Source of the DNA: Bradyrhizobium zhengyangense
GTDB taxonomy: Bacteria > Pseudomonadota > Alphaproteobacteria > Rhizobiales > Xanthobacteraceae
Reading direction: 5' to 3'
Assembly (NCBI RefSeq): GCF_022012435.1
Contig: NZ_JAKLUA010000009.1
Span: 186,001 to 250,000, forward strand
Length of the DNA: 64,000 nucleotides
A model generated the notes under the pieces. That model saw only the letters and a program-made list of their open reading frames with translations, was not told the origin of the DNA and ran no database searches. The translations under genes were made by a program, and so were the position numbers. Shown here piece by piece: positions 33,404-42,241 of this stretch. Within the stretch, counting starts at the first letter, position 1. Each line of letters opens with the position of its first letter.

Positions 33404-34279
33404 ATGTCCAGGAAGCATCCGATCATCTCCATCACCGGCTCCTCCGGCGCCGGCACCACCTCGGTCAAGAAGACTTTCGAGCAGATTTTTTTCCGCGAGA
33501 AGGTCAATGCCGCCTACATCGAAGGCGACGCCTTCCACCGCTACGACCGCGCCGAGATGCGCGCGCAGATGGCGAAAGAGGCCGAGCGCGGCAACAAGCA
33601 TTTCAGCCATTTCAGTCCCGAGACCAACCTGTTCGAGGAGCTGGAGCGCGCGTTCCGCGACTACGGCGAGACCGGTACGGCGGTGACGCGGCACTATGTC
33701 CACGACGCCGAGGAATCCGCGCTGCATGGCACGGCGCCCGGTACTTTCACCGACTGGAAGCAGCTGCCGGAGAACTCCGACCTGTTGTTCTACGAGGGCC
33801 TGCACGGCGCCGTCGTCACCGACAAGGTCAATGTCGCGCGCTATGCCGATCTCAAGATCGGCGTCGTGCCCGTCATCAACCTCGAATGGATTCAGAAGCT
33901 GCACCGCGACCGCAGCGCGCGCGGTTATTCGACCGAGGCGGTCACCGACACCATCCTGCGGCGGATGCCCGACTATATCCACTACATCTGCCCGCAATTC
34001 ACCGAGACCGACATCAACTTCCAGCGTGTGCCGACGGTCGACACGTCCAATCCGTTCATCGCGCGCTGGATCCCGACGCCGGACGAATCGATGGTCGTGA
34101 TCCGCTTCAAGAATCCACGCGGCATCGACTTCCCCTATCTGCTCTCGATGCTGCCGCAGAGCTGGATGTCGCGCGCCAATTCGATCGTCTGTCCCGGCGC
34201 GAAGCTCGATCTCGCCATGCAGCTGATTCTGACGCCGCTGATCATGCAGTTGATCGAGCGCAAGCGCAGCCTGAAGTGA
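33404..34279 (+). CDS. cbbP: phosphoribulokinase (CbbP)
   Basis: A 291-aa enzyme that makes ribulose-1,5-bisphosphate. P-loop ITGSSGAGTTSVKKTFEQIF; EGDAFHRYDRAEMR and FYEGLHGAVV are typical of proteobacterial class I PRK. This gene is diagnostic of the Calvin cycle. Twelve bases separate it from cbbF. Confidence 0.96.
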   Translation: MSRKHPIISITGSSGAGTTSVKKTFEQIFFREKVNAAYIEGDAFHRYDRAEMRAQMAKEAERGNKHFSHFSPETNLFEELERAFRDYGETGTAVTRHYVHDAEESALHGTAPGTFTDWKQLPENSDLLFYEGLHGAVVTDKVNVARYADLKIGVVPVINLEWIQKLHRDRSARGYSTEAVTDTILRRMPDYIHYICPQFTETDINFQRVPTVDTSNPFIARWIPTPDESMVVIRFKNPRGIDFPYLLSMLPQSWMSRANSIVCPGAKLDLAMQLILTPLIMQLIERKRSLK

Positions 34280-34295
34280 ACGAGGAGAGACACCG

Positions 34296-36326
34296 ATGAA
34301 TATCTCCGTCCACGCCGAAGCCGACATCACGGCAGTCGCGCATAACGATCTCGCCAACGCCGTCCGCTTCCTCGCGGTCGATGCCATCGAGACCGCGCAG
34401 TCGGGCCATCCAGGTCTGCCCATGGGTATGGCCGATGTCGCGACCGTGCTGTTCTCGCGCTTCCTGAAATTCGACTCGGCGCATCCCAATTGGCCGGACC
34501 GCGACCGCTTCGTTCTGTCGGCGGGCCACGGCTCGATGCTGCTCTATGCGCTGCTGCACCTGACCGGCGGCGACCTCAGTCTCGATGACATCAAGGCGTT
34601 CCGGCAGTGGGGCTCGAAGACGCCGGGCCATCCCGAATACGGCCACACGCCGGGAGTCGAGACCACGACGGGTCCGCTGGGGCAGGGGATTGCGACCGCG
34701 GTCGGCATGGCGCTTGCCGAGCGCATGGCCAATGCGCGGCATGGCGACGGCCTCGTCGATCACTTCACCTACGTGATCGCGGGCGACGGTTGCCTGATGG
34801 AAGGTCTCAGCCAGGAGGCGATCTCGCTCGCGGGTCATCTCGGGCTCGGCCGTTTGATCGTGCTGTTCGACGACAACGGCATCTCCATCGACGGTCCGAC
34901 GTCGCTCGCGACATCGGATGATCATCTCGCGCGCTTCGCGGCCTCCGGCTGGTCGGTGCGCCGTGTCGACGGACACGATCCAGAAGCCGTGGCCCAGGCG
35001 ATCGCGGAGGAGCGGGAGACCGCCAAGCCGTCGCTGATCGCGTGCCGCACCATCATTGGTTATGGGGCGCCTGATCGGCAGGGCACCGAGAAGGCGCATG
35101 GTGCGCCACTCGGCACCGAGCAGACCGCGGCGGCGCGCCGCGCGCTCGGTTGGGATTATCAGCCTTTCGTGGTGCCGATCCCGGTGCTCAAGGCGTGGCG
35201 GATGATCGGACAGCGCGGGCAGGTCGAGCGACTCGCCTGGCTCGATCGTTATGAGCGCGCAACGCCCGAGCAGCGCGATTTGTTCGTGGAAGGTAGGGCG
35301 GTTGCCCTGCCTGCTGCCTATGTGCTCGCCGCGGCGAAGTTGCGCGAGCGCTTCGCATCCGAACGGCCGAAGCTGGCGACGCGGCAGGCTTCGCAGCAGG
35401 TGCTTGACGGCATCGCCAGCACCATTCCCGGACTGGTCGGCGGCTCGGCGGATCTGACGCATTCGAACCTGACGCAGGCGAAGGCGCAGACCCCCGTTAA
35501 AGCCGGTGCGTTCGCCGGTGGCTACATCCACTACGGTATCCGCGAGCACGGGATGGCTGCAGCAATGAACGGCCTCGCGCTGCATGGCGGCTTCATTCCC
35601 TATGGCGGCACGTTCCTCGCCTTCTCCGACTACAGCCGTCCCGCGATCCGGCTCGCAGCGTTGATGCGGCTGCGGGTTATCCACGTGATGACGCACGACT
35701 CCATCGGGCTCGGTGAGGACGGCCCGACGCATCAGCCGGTCGAACACCTTGCCGCGCTGCGGGTGATCCCGAACTTGCTGGTGTTCCGTCCCGCCGACGC
35801 GGTCGAGACGCTGGAGGCTTGGGACTGCGCACTCGGCTCCGAGCATCGCCCGTCCGTGCTGTGCCTGTCGCGTCAGGCGCTGCCAACTTTCCGCAGCGAT
35901 GCCCGCGGCAAGAACCGCGTCGCACGCGGCGCCTATCTCGTCGTCTCGCCCGACGGCGGCCGTGACGTGACGCTGATCGCGACCGGCTCGGAAGTCTCGA
36001 TTGCGCTGGAAGCAGCCCGCCTGCTCGCGACCGAGCACATCCGCGCGGCCGTGGTGTCCGCGCCCTGCTTCGCCTTGTTCGAGGAGCAGCCGGACGATTA
36101 CCGCGCCACCGTGCTCGGCACGGCGCCGCGCGTCGGCGTCGAGGCAGCGGTTGTCGGCGACTGGCATCGCTGGATCGGTGCCGACGGTGAGTTCGTCGGC
36201 ATGCGCAGCTTCGGTGCCTCGGCGCCGGCGCCCGTGCTGTACCGCGAATTCGGCATCACACCGCAGAGCATCGCAGAAGCGGCCAGGCGCTCGGTCGCAC
36301 GTCGGAACCAGGGAAGAACAGCATGA
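34296..36326 (+). CDS. cbbT: transketolase (CbbT)
   Basis: A 676-aa single-chain transketolase. TPP-binding segment GDGCLMEGLSQEAISLAG...FDDNGISIDG; substrate loop SAGHGSMLLYALLHLTGG; pyrimidine domain GIREHGMAAAMNGLALHGG; HDSIGLGEDGPTHQPVEHL. Full length, unlike the split transketolase at 59676. Its stop overlaps the next start (ATGA). Confidence 0.96.
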   Translation: MNISVHAEADITAVAHNDLANAVRFLAVDAIETAQSGHPGLPMGMADVATVLFSRFLKFDSAHPNWPDRDRFVLSAGHGSMLLYALLHLTGGDLSLDDIKAFRQWGSKTPGHPEYGHTPGVETTTGPLGQGIATAVGMALAERMANARHGDGLVDHFTYVIAGDGCLMEGLSQEAISLAGHLGLGRLIVLFDDNGISIDGPTSLATSDDHLARFAASGWSVRRVDGHDPEAVAQAIAEERETAKPSLIACRTIIGYGAPDRQGTEKAHGAPLGTEQTAAARRALGWDYQPFVVPIPVLKAWRMIGQRGQVERLAWLDRYERATPEQRDLFVEGRAVALPAAYVLAAAKLRERFASERPKLATRQASQQVLDGIASTIPGLVGGSADLTHSNLTQAKAQTPVKAGAFAGGYIHYGIREHGMAAAMNGLALHGGFIPYGGTFLAFSDYSRPAIRLAALMRLRVIHVMTHDSIGLGEDGPTHQPVEHLAALRVIPNLLVFRPADAVETLEAWDCALGSEHRPSVLCLSRQALPTFRSDARGKNRVARGAYLVVSPDGGRDVTLIATGSEVSIALEAARLLATEHIRAAVVSAPCFALFEEQPDDYRATVLGTAPRVGVEAAVVGDWHRWIGADGEFVGMRSFGASAPAPVLYREFGITPQSIAEAARRSVARRNQGRTA

Positions 36327-37999
36327 GCTTGCGTGTCGCCATCAACGGATTTGGCCGGATCGGTCGCAACGTGCTGCGTGCGATCGCCGAGTCCCGCCGC
36401 AACGACATCGAGGTGGTCGCGATCAACGACCTCGGTCCGGTCGAGACCAATGCGCATCTGCTGCGCTTCGACTCGGTCCACGGCCGCTTTCCCGGCGAAG
36501 TCAAGGTCGACGGCGATACGATCGACGTCGGCGGCGGCCCGATCAAGGTGACCGCGATCAAGGACCCGGCGCAGCTGCCGCATCGTGCGCTCGGTGTCGA
36601 TATCGCCCTGGAATGCACCGGTCTGTTCACCTCGCGTGAGAAAGCCGCCGCACATATCCAGGCCGGTGCCAAGCGCGTGCTGGTCTCGGCGCCGGCAAGC
36701 GAGGTCGATCTCACCGTCGTGTTCGGCGTCAATCATCTCGCCCTGACCGGCGATCACATCGTGGTCTCCAACGCCTCGTGCTCGACCAACTGCCTCGCGC
36801 CGCTCGCTCAGGTGCTGGACGACGCCGTCGGGATCGAGAAGGGGTTCATGACCACGATCCACTCCTACACCGGCGACCAGCCGACGCTCGATACGTTCCA
36901 CAAGGACCTCTATCGCGCCCGCGCCGCGGCGCTGAAGGCGCTGCGGCTCGAGGACATGCGGCTGCCGGTCGCCTATGTGAAGACGTTCCAGGGGCCGGCC
37001 ACCGGCATCGTGGTCGAGCGCGAGCGGCTCGACAAGTTCGGCCGGCCGCTGCTCGGCGCCACCATCAAGCCGAAGCTCGGCCTCTCGGGCCGCAATTACG
37101 GCCGCGTGGTCTATGAGGCGCTGAAGGGCGGGCTCGACTTCACCAAGGACGACGAGAACATCAACTCGCAGCCCTTCATGCACTGGCGCGACCGCTTCCT
37201 CTACTGCATGGAAGGCGTCAACCGCGCGCAGGCGGCGTCGGGCGAGGTGAAGGGCACCTATCTCAACATCACGGCCGCGACCATGGAGGACATGTACGAG
37301 CGTGCGGAGTTCGCCAAGGAGCTCGGCTCGGTCGTGGTCATGATCGACCTCGTGATCGGCTACACCGCGATCCAGTCGATGGCGAAATGGGCGCGCCGCA
37401 ACGACATGATCCTGCATCTGCACCGCGCCGGTCACTCGACCTATACGCGCCAGAAGAGCCATGGCGTGTCGTTCCGCGTCATCGCCAAATGGATGCGGCT
37501 CGCCGGAGTCGATCACATCCACGCCGGCACGGTCGTCGGCAAGCTCGAGGGCGATCCCAACACCACGCGCGGCTATTACGACATCTGCCGCGACGACTTC
37601 AACCCGATGAAGCTCGAGCACGGCGTGTTCTTCGACCAGAGCTGGGCGAGCCTGAATAAGCTAATGCCAGTGGCTTCCGGCGGCATCCATGCCGGCCAGA
37701 TGCACCAGCTGCTCGACCTGCTCGGCGAGGACGTCGTGCTGCAGTTCGGCGGCGGGACCATCGGCCACCCCATGGGTATCCAGGCCGGGGCGACCGCCAA
37801 CCGGGTGGCGCTGGAAGCGATGATCCTCGCTCGCAACGAGGGACGTGACTACGTTCACGAAGGCCCAGAGATCCTGGCCAAGGCCGCAGCGACCTGCACG
37901 CCGCTGAAGGCCGCGCTGGAGACCTGGAAAGACGTCACTTTCAACTATCAATCCACCGACACGCCGGACTTCGTGCCGACGGCGCTCGCCGCTGTCTAA
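36323..37999 (+). CDS. in-frame fusion: N-terminal GAPDH joined to C-terminal RuBisCO large subunit (gap::cbbL)
   Basis: A 558-aa frame. Residues 1-203 are glyceraldehyde-3-phosphate dehydrogenase: NAD site INGFGRIGRNVLRAI, active Cys153 in ASCSTNCLAP, His180 in TTIHSYTGDQ, and then HKDLYRARAAA. From residue ~204 (LKALRLEDMRLPVAYVKTF) it is form IC RuBisCO to the end, with KPK (249-251), the carbamylated Lys275 in DFTKDDE, HRAGHSTYTRQ and SGGIHAGQM. The junction lies near 36926-36937. Lost are roughly the last 130 residues of GAPDH and the first 130 of RuBisCO, including the N-terminal-domain active-site residues. Neither enzyme should work. A deletion, or an assembly error, is the explanation. 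cbbS follows normally. Confidence 0.93.
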   Translation: MSLRVAINGFGRIGRNVLRAIAESRRNDIEVVAINDLGPVETNAHLLRFDSVHGRFPGEVKVDGDTIDVGGGPIKVTAIKDPAQLPHRALGVDIALECTGLFTSREKAAAHIQAGAKRVLVSAPASEVDLTVVFGVNHLALTGDHIVVSNASCSTNCLAPLAQVLDDAVGIEKGFMTTIHSYTGDQPTLDTFHKDLYRARAAALKALRLEDMRLPVAYVKTFQGPATGIVVERERLDKFGRPLLGATIKPKLGLSGRNYGRVVYEALKGGLDFTKDDENINSQPFMHWRDRFLYCMEGVNRAQAASGEVKGTYLNITAATMEDMYERAEFAKELGSVVVMIDLVIGYTAIQSMAKWARRNDMILHLHRAGHSTYTRQKSHGVSFRVIAKWMRLAGVDHIHAGTVVGKLEGDPNTTRGYYDICRDDFNPMKLEHGVFFDQSWASLNKLMPVASGGIHAGQMHQLLDLLGEDVVLQFGGGTIGHPMGIQAGATANRVALEAMILARNEGRDYVHEGPEILAKAAATCTPLKAALETWKDVTFNYQSTDTPDFVPTALAAV

Positions 38000-38011
38000 A
38001 GGAGAGCAAAG

Positions 38012-38419
38012 ATGAAACTGACCCAAGGCTGTTTCTCCTTCCTGCCCGATCTCAGCGACGAGCAGATTACCAAGCAGGTGCAATATTGCCTGAGCAAGGG
38101 TTGGGCGGTGAACATCGAGTTCACCGACGACCCGCATCCCCGCAACACCTATTGGGAGATGTGGGGTCTGCCGATGTTCGATCTCGCGGACGCTGCCGGC
38201 GTGATGATGGAGCTCGCCGAATGCCGCAGGGTGTATGGCGACCGCTACATCCGCGTCTCGGGATTCGATTCCAGCCATGGCTGGGAGTCGGTGCGCATCT
38301 CGTTCCTCGTCAACCGGCCCGCGAAGGAGGCTGAGTTCGAGCTGGTGCGCCAGGAGATGGCCGTACGCTCGGTACGTTACACCACCGTACACCGGCAACC
38401 TCAGCCGGCTTCCTCTTAG
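38012..38419 (+). CDS. cbbS: RuBisCO small subunit (CbbS)
   Basis: A 135-aa form IC small subunit: MKLTQGCFSFLPDLSDEQIT, then EFTDDPHPRNTYWEMWGLPM. The C-terminal extension (SVRYTTVHRQPQP) is typical of red-type/IC enzymes. GGAGAGCAAAG precedes ATG 38012. Intact, although its large-subunit partner upstream is truncated and fused. Confidence 0.95.
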   Translation: MKLTQGCFSFLPDLSDEQITKQVQYCLSKGWAVNIEFTDDPHPRNTYWEMWGLPMFDLADAAGVMMELAECRRVYGDRYIRVSGFDSSHGWESVRISFLVNRPAKEAEFELVRQEMAVRSVRYTTVHRQPQPASS

Positions 38420-38511
38420 TCGCTTTCCGCTCGGAGCGACTCTTTCTCCCCGCTCCGACTCCCTGGCGGACAACTGCTTCGCCGTCATTTGCGGCGGCGA
38501 AGCCTCTTTAT
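38418..38511 (+). terminator. two hairpins between cbbS and cbbX (attenuator/processing)
   Basis: Hairpin 1 pairs AGTCGCT (38418-38424) with AGCGACT (38435-38441). Hairpin 2 pairs GCTTCGCCG (38476-38484) with CGGCGAAGC (38495-38503), a perfect 9-bp GC-rich stem, followed by CTCTTTATT. The second resembles a weak intrinsic terminator just before cbbX. It may lower cbbX/cbbE expression relative to cbbLS or stabilise the upstream mRNA. Confidence 0.55.
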
Positions 38512-38523
38512 TCGAGGTCCAAG

Positions 38524-39474
38524 ATGCTGGATGTGCCGCACACGACGACCATTGAGGTCAATGAGGTGCCTACTGCGTTTGACCTGCGCAAGGAGGCCGA
38601 GGCGGCGGGGATCACGGAGACCTTGCACCAGCTCGAACAAGAGTTGATCGGCTTGAAGCCCGTCAAGCAGCGGGTGCGGCAGATCGCTTCGCTCCTGTTG
38701 ATTGAGCGGATCCGGCAGCGGGCCGGGCTCGTCTCCTCGGCCCCGACGCTGCACATGTCCTTCACCGGCAATCCCGGCACCGGTAAGACTACCGTCGCCC
38801 TGCGCATGGCGAAGATCTTGCACGGCCTCGGCTTCGTGCGGCGCGGACAGGTGATCTCGGTGACGCGCGACGACCTTGTCGGTCAGTATATCGGTCACAC
38901 TGCGCCGAAGACCAAGGAGATCCTGAAGAAGGCGATGGGCGGCGTACTGTTCATCGACGAGGCCTATTACCTGCACCGGCCCGACAACGAGCGCGACTAT
39001 GGTCAGGAAGCCATCGAGATCTTGCTGCAAGTCATGGAAAACCAGCGCGAGGATCTCGTCGTCATTCTCGCGGGTTATGGCGAACGGATGACCAGTTTCT
39101 TTGCCTCCAATCCAGGCTTCCGATCACGCATCGCCCACCACATCGAGTTTCCCGACTATTCGGAGGCGGAGCTGCTCTACATTGCCGAGCTTATGCTGAG
39201 GGAGCGCGGCTACCGCTTCTCGGCCGCGGCACGCGAGTCGTTCGAAAGATACATTGTGCTGCGCCGGACTCAGCCGTTCTTCTCCAATGCGCGCTCGGTC
39301 CGCAACGCTGTCGATCGCATCCGGTTGCGCCAGGCCGATCGGCTGGTCTCCGATCTCGACCGGATGCTCGAGATCGCTGATCTCGAAACCATCGATCCCT
39401 CCGACGTATTGGCGAGCCGCGTGTTCAGCGGCGGAGCTGGCAGCGAGCAGGCGACCGGGAGCAAATGTCCATGA
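38524..39474 (+). CDS. cbbX: RuBisCO activase CbbX
   Basis: A 316-aa AAA+ ATPase that remodels inhibited red-type RuBisCO by pulling the large-subunit C terminus. Walker A FTGNPGTGKTTVALRM, Walker B GGVLFIDEAYYL, pore loop near VGQYIGHTAPK, arginine finger region FRSRIAHHIEF. Its presence agrees with a form IC (red-type) RuBisCO. It overlaps the epimerase start. Confidence 0.94.
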   Translation: MLDVPHTTTIEVNEVPTAFDLRKEAEAAGITETLHQLEQELIGLKPVKQRVRQIASLLLIERIRQRAGLVSSAPTLHMSFTGNPGTGKTTVALRMAKILHGLGFVRRGQVISVTRDDLVGQYIGHTAPKTKEILKKAMGGVLFIDEAYYLHRPDNERDYGQEAIEILLQVMENQREDLVVILAGYGERMTSFFASNPGFRSRIAHHIEFPDYSEAELLYIAELMLRERGYRFSAAARESFERYIVLRRTQPFFSNARSVRNAVDRIRLRQADRLVSDLDRMLEIADLETIDPSDVLASRVFSGGAGSEQATGSKCP

Positions 39475-40154
39475 CCAGGGATATCGTCATTGCTCCCTCG
39501 ATCCTGGCGGCGAATTTCGCGCGTCTCGGCGAGGAGGTCGCGGCGATCGACGCAGCCGGCGCTGACTGGATCCATTGCGATGTCATGGACGGGCACTTCG
39601 TGCCGAACATCAGTTTCGGTGCGGACGTGATAAAGGCGGTGAGGCCGTTCACCACGAAGACGTTTGACGTTCACCTCATGATAGCGCCCGTCGACGCTTA
39701 TCTTGAAGGCTTTGCCAAAGCCGGTGCCGACATCATCACGATTCATGCGGAAGCCGGTCCACATCTCGATAGTTCGCTGCAGGCTATTCGCGCGCTCGGC
39801 AAGAAAGCGGGCGTAAGCCTGTGTCCGTCGACGCCGGAGGGTACAATCGAATATGTGCTCGATAGGTTGGATCTGGTGCTTGTCATGACCGTCAATCCGG
39901 GCTTCGGTGGCCAGGCGTTTTTGGAGTGCCAGATCCCCAAGATCAGGCGCATTCGCGCCATGATCGGCGATCGCCCGATCCGCCTTCAGGTCGATGGTGG
40001 TATCACGTGCCACAATGCTGCCGCCGTCGTGGAGGCTGGGGCCGACACGTTGGTGGCGGGTTCAGCCCTGTTTGGCGGCAATATCGCTGCCGAGTACGCC
40101 ACCAATATCGCGGGCCTACGAATGGCAACTAGGGTTGGCCGGTCCCCGAGTTAG
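39465..40154 (+). CDS. cbbE: ribulose-phosphate 3-epimerase (CbbE)
   Basis: A 229-aa TIM-barrel enzyme interconverting ribulose-5-phosphate and xylulose-5-phosphate. APSILAANFARLGEEV, HCDVMDGHFVPNISFG, VMTVNPGFGGQAF, QVDGGITCHNAA are all the family motifs. Overlaps cbbX; a second ATG at 39471 is possible. Last gene of the cbb operon. Confidence 0.94.
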   Translation: MSMTRDIVIAPSILAANFARLGEEVAAIDAAGADWIHCDVMDGHFVPNISFGADVIKAVRPFTTKTFDVHLMIAPVDAYLEGFAKAGADIITIHAEAGPHLDSSLQAIRALGKKAGVSLCPSTPEGTIEYVLDRLDLVLVMTVNPGFGGQAFLECQIPKIRRIRAMIGDRPIRLQVDGGITCHNAAAVVEAGADTLVAGSALFGGNIAAEYATNIAGLRMATRVGRSPS

Positions 40155-40300
40155 ACTTCGGCATGGGTCAACAAACACGCAGGACGCGGCGGCTAGGCGC
40201 TATGCCGGAGGGACGATGGGGCCGTCGCGGTGAATTCCTCTGCCGTGCGCTTTAGTGGGAACTGCTCGGCTCGACCTCATCGTGATGAACCGCTGAACCA

Positions 40301-40456
40301 TCACAAAGGCGTCAAGTCGAGCGCAAAAGCCATTGCGACGAGTAGAGAGAGCAGAAGGCCTGCTCCACAAAATATACCAAGAATCTTGAGAGTATCGCCG
40401 TCCTCAGCTGGTTTTCTGACCGTGCTGGAAACGACTCTTGCGATTTGCGCGATCAT
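40301..40456 (-). CDS. small single-helix membrane protein
   Basis: A 51-aa protein starting MIAQIARVVSSTVRKPAEDG, with one hydrophobic segment (ILGIFCGAGLLLSLLVAMAF) and ending ALDLTPL. ATG 40456 is preceded by GGAGTTGCAGG, a believable ribosome binding site. Similar 50-residue proteins occur in rhizobia as far as I recall; their function is unknown. Confidence 0.55.
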   Translation of the reverse strand: MIAQIARVVSSTVRKPAEDGDTLKILGIFCGAGLLLSLLVAMAFALDLTPL

Positions 40457-40694
40457 CCTGCAACTCCAATTGGCAATGCCAGACTGAAAGCAATTTATAC
40501 TGAGAACAGCGTCATCGGGCCAGCATTGCAAGCATGAGAGGCTACTCTGCCTAGACCAAATGTCTGGCGGAGGCTTTTTTCAGATCGTTTTCGTATGCCT
40601 GCAAAAGTGCTGTTGAAGCGTCCACTGGCGCTTCGCATTGCGTAGCCTCGTCGCGGCCAGCCGATCTTATTTTAGAAACCCCGATTTCTGGCTC

Positions 40695-40714
40695 TTACCC
40701 AACCTTACCCAAAC
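40695..40714 (+). promoter_or_regulatory. TTACCCA double motif, site 1 (sugar operon promoter)
   Basis: TTACCCAACC followed immediately by TTACCCAAAC: two copies with a 10-bp period, i.e. on the same DNA face. It lies 116 bases upstream of the sugar-binding protein start. Two further copies of the same arrangement and orientation are at 50175 and 50619. A regulator binding site is inferred. Confidence 0.55.
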
Positions 40715-40829
40715 TCTGTGTCAAAAGCCGCTTAGCCCGTTAGAATGGCGCATAGCCTTCGCCTACCACGGCCTCTGCTAGAGGAGAGGGCGCGTGGTTT
40801 GCGGGCCAAAGAGCCCATCGGAGGGAATC

Positions 40830-42215
40830 ATGCCAAGGACGCTAGCCGTTGTTTGCGGTCATTCGGCTCAACTTATCAAAAAAGCTCTCATTAACTCCAC
40901 CGTGTGCGCCGGGGCGGCACTGGCTGCCACCCAGGCCTACGCAGAAGACATCAACTGGCGGCAATTCGAAGGCACGTCCATCGTCTGGGCCTACGATATT
41001 CACCCCTATGCTGACGCTGTTGCGGCTCAACTGCCCGAGTTCGAGAAACTCACCGGCATCAAGGTGACGCCGGAGCTTTATCCGGATGATGCCTATTGGA
41101 ATAAGCTAACGATCCAGCTCAGCACGAAATCGCCAAGCTGGGATGTCGTCGGCACGGGCATCCAGCCCGCCTGGGACCTTGCCCCGGGCCAACTGCTCGA
41201 ACCGCTCGATCGCTATCTAAACGATTCAAAGCTCACCTCTGCAGCCTACGACTACAAGGACTTCTTCCCAGCCTTGCGCGAAGCGCTGACATGGAAGGTC
41301 AAGGAGGGCCAGATCGAGGCCGGCAGCGGGCAGGTCTGGGCGATCCCCCATGGCTTCGAGAACATCCAGTTGTTCTACCGCAAGGATGTGCTGGACAAGC
41401 ACGGTATCAAAGTCCCGAGCACCCCGCCGGAGATGTCGGCCGCTTGTGAGAAACTCAAAGCTGCCGATCCCACCATCACGCCTCTCGGCGTTCGCGGCGT
41501 AAGGTTCTGGAGCAGCATCCACACGGCTGCGATCTCGATTGCGAGGTCCTATGGCGTGCACGATTTCGTCGTCAAAGACGGCAAACTCGACACGGGCCTG
41601 GATTCGCCAGAGTCGATCGCCTTCCACAAAGACTATGTCGACATGATCAAGAAATGCGCTGCTCCCTCCTTTGCCAATGACAATTGGTACCAGGTGGTCG
41701 AAGGGATCAATTCAGGGCGGACCGCCATGGCGATCGATTCCAACATGTTCGGTTTCTGGAACGACGTCGCCGGCAAGCCCGCCTCCGGCAAGATCGCCTT
41801 TGCACCACCGTTGCGCGCACCGAACGGCAAGAACTTCGAATCCAACATCTGGATCTGGTCTCTGGCCATGAACGCCGCCTCCCAGAAGAAGGGCGCGGCC
41901 TGGCTCTTCATCCAATGGGCGACCTCCAAGCAGGTCGAGCTGAACGGTGCCGTTGCGGGCAAGCTCGTCAACTCTCCGCGCGCATCGACCTGGAGCGACA
42001 AGGCCTGGCTCGAATACGCCGCAAAGCCTGAATTCAACAACTTCGTCGAGACGTTCAAGACTGTGCAGGACCAGGCGCAACTCGCCTTTACGGCCCGCGT
42101 CGGCTTCGCCGAGGCAATGAATGCCTGGGCGGTGGCGATGCAGAAGATGGTCAATGGAGCGGATGTGAAGGCAACGCTGACCGACCTTGCCTCCGAGATC
42201 CGTTCGTCGATGTGA
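40830..42215 (+). CDS. sugar ABC transporter substrate-binding protein (family 1)
   Basis: A 461-aa periplasmic protein. The N-terminal signal (ALINSTVCAGAALAATQAYA) precedes EDINWRQFEGTSIVWAYDIH; then the family 1 (MalE/UgpB-like) fold. ATG 40830 follows GGAGGGAA; an in-frame GTG at 40794 is less likely. It opens an operon with two permeases, a kinase, a dehydrogenase, a phosphatase and an ATPase, so the ligand is probably a sugar or polyol. Confidence 0.9.
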   Translation: MPRTLAVVCGHSAQLIKKALINSTVCAGAALAATQAYAEDINWRQFEGTSIVWAYDIHPYADAVAAQLPEFEKLTGIKVTPELYPDDAYWNKLTIQLSTKSPSWDVVGTGIQPAWDLAPGQLLEPLDRYLNDSKLTSAAYDYKDFFPALREALTWKVKEGQIEAGSGQVWAIPHGFENIQLFYRKDVLDKHGIKVPSTPPEMSAACEKLKAADPTITPLGVRGVRFWSSIHTAAISIARSYGVHDFVVKDGKLDTGLDSPESIAFHKDYVDMIKKCAAPSFANDNWYQVVEGINSGRTAMAIDSNMFGFWNDVAGKPASGKIAFAPPLRAPNGKNFESNIWIWSLAMNAASQKKGAAWLFIQWATSKQVELNGAVAGKLVNSPRASTWSDKAWLEYAAKPEFNNFVETFKTVQDQAQLAFTARVGFAEAMNAWAVAMQKMVNGADVKATLTDLASEIRSSM

Positions 42216-42241
42216 AGTCCCAAAGGGGGTGGTAGGCTTGC

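Larger units (their letters stand above)
40155..40829. other. intergenic region between the cbb and sugar ABC operons
   Basis: The 675-bp segment contains a small minus-strand gene (40301-40456) and, near the right end, the TTACCCA double motif (40695-40714) upstream of the sugar operon. A possible hairpin CTAGAC/GTCTGG followed by a T-run lies around 40550-40580. No other gene is convincing. Confidence 0.5.

Noticed and set aside
34242..36167. 641-codon open frame on the minus strand
   Set aside because: It is fully antisense to cbbT; typical artefact of GC-rich third positions.
36098..37621. 507-codon minus-strand frame
   Set aside because: Antisense to the gap::cbbL frame, with no recognisable domain.
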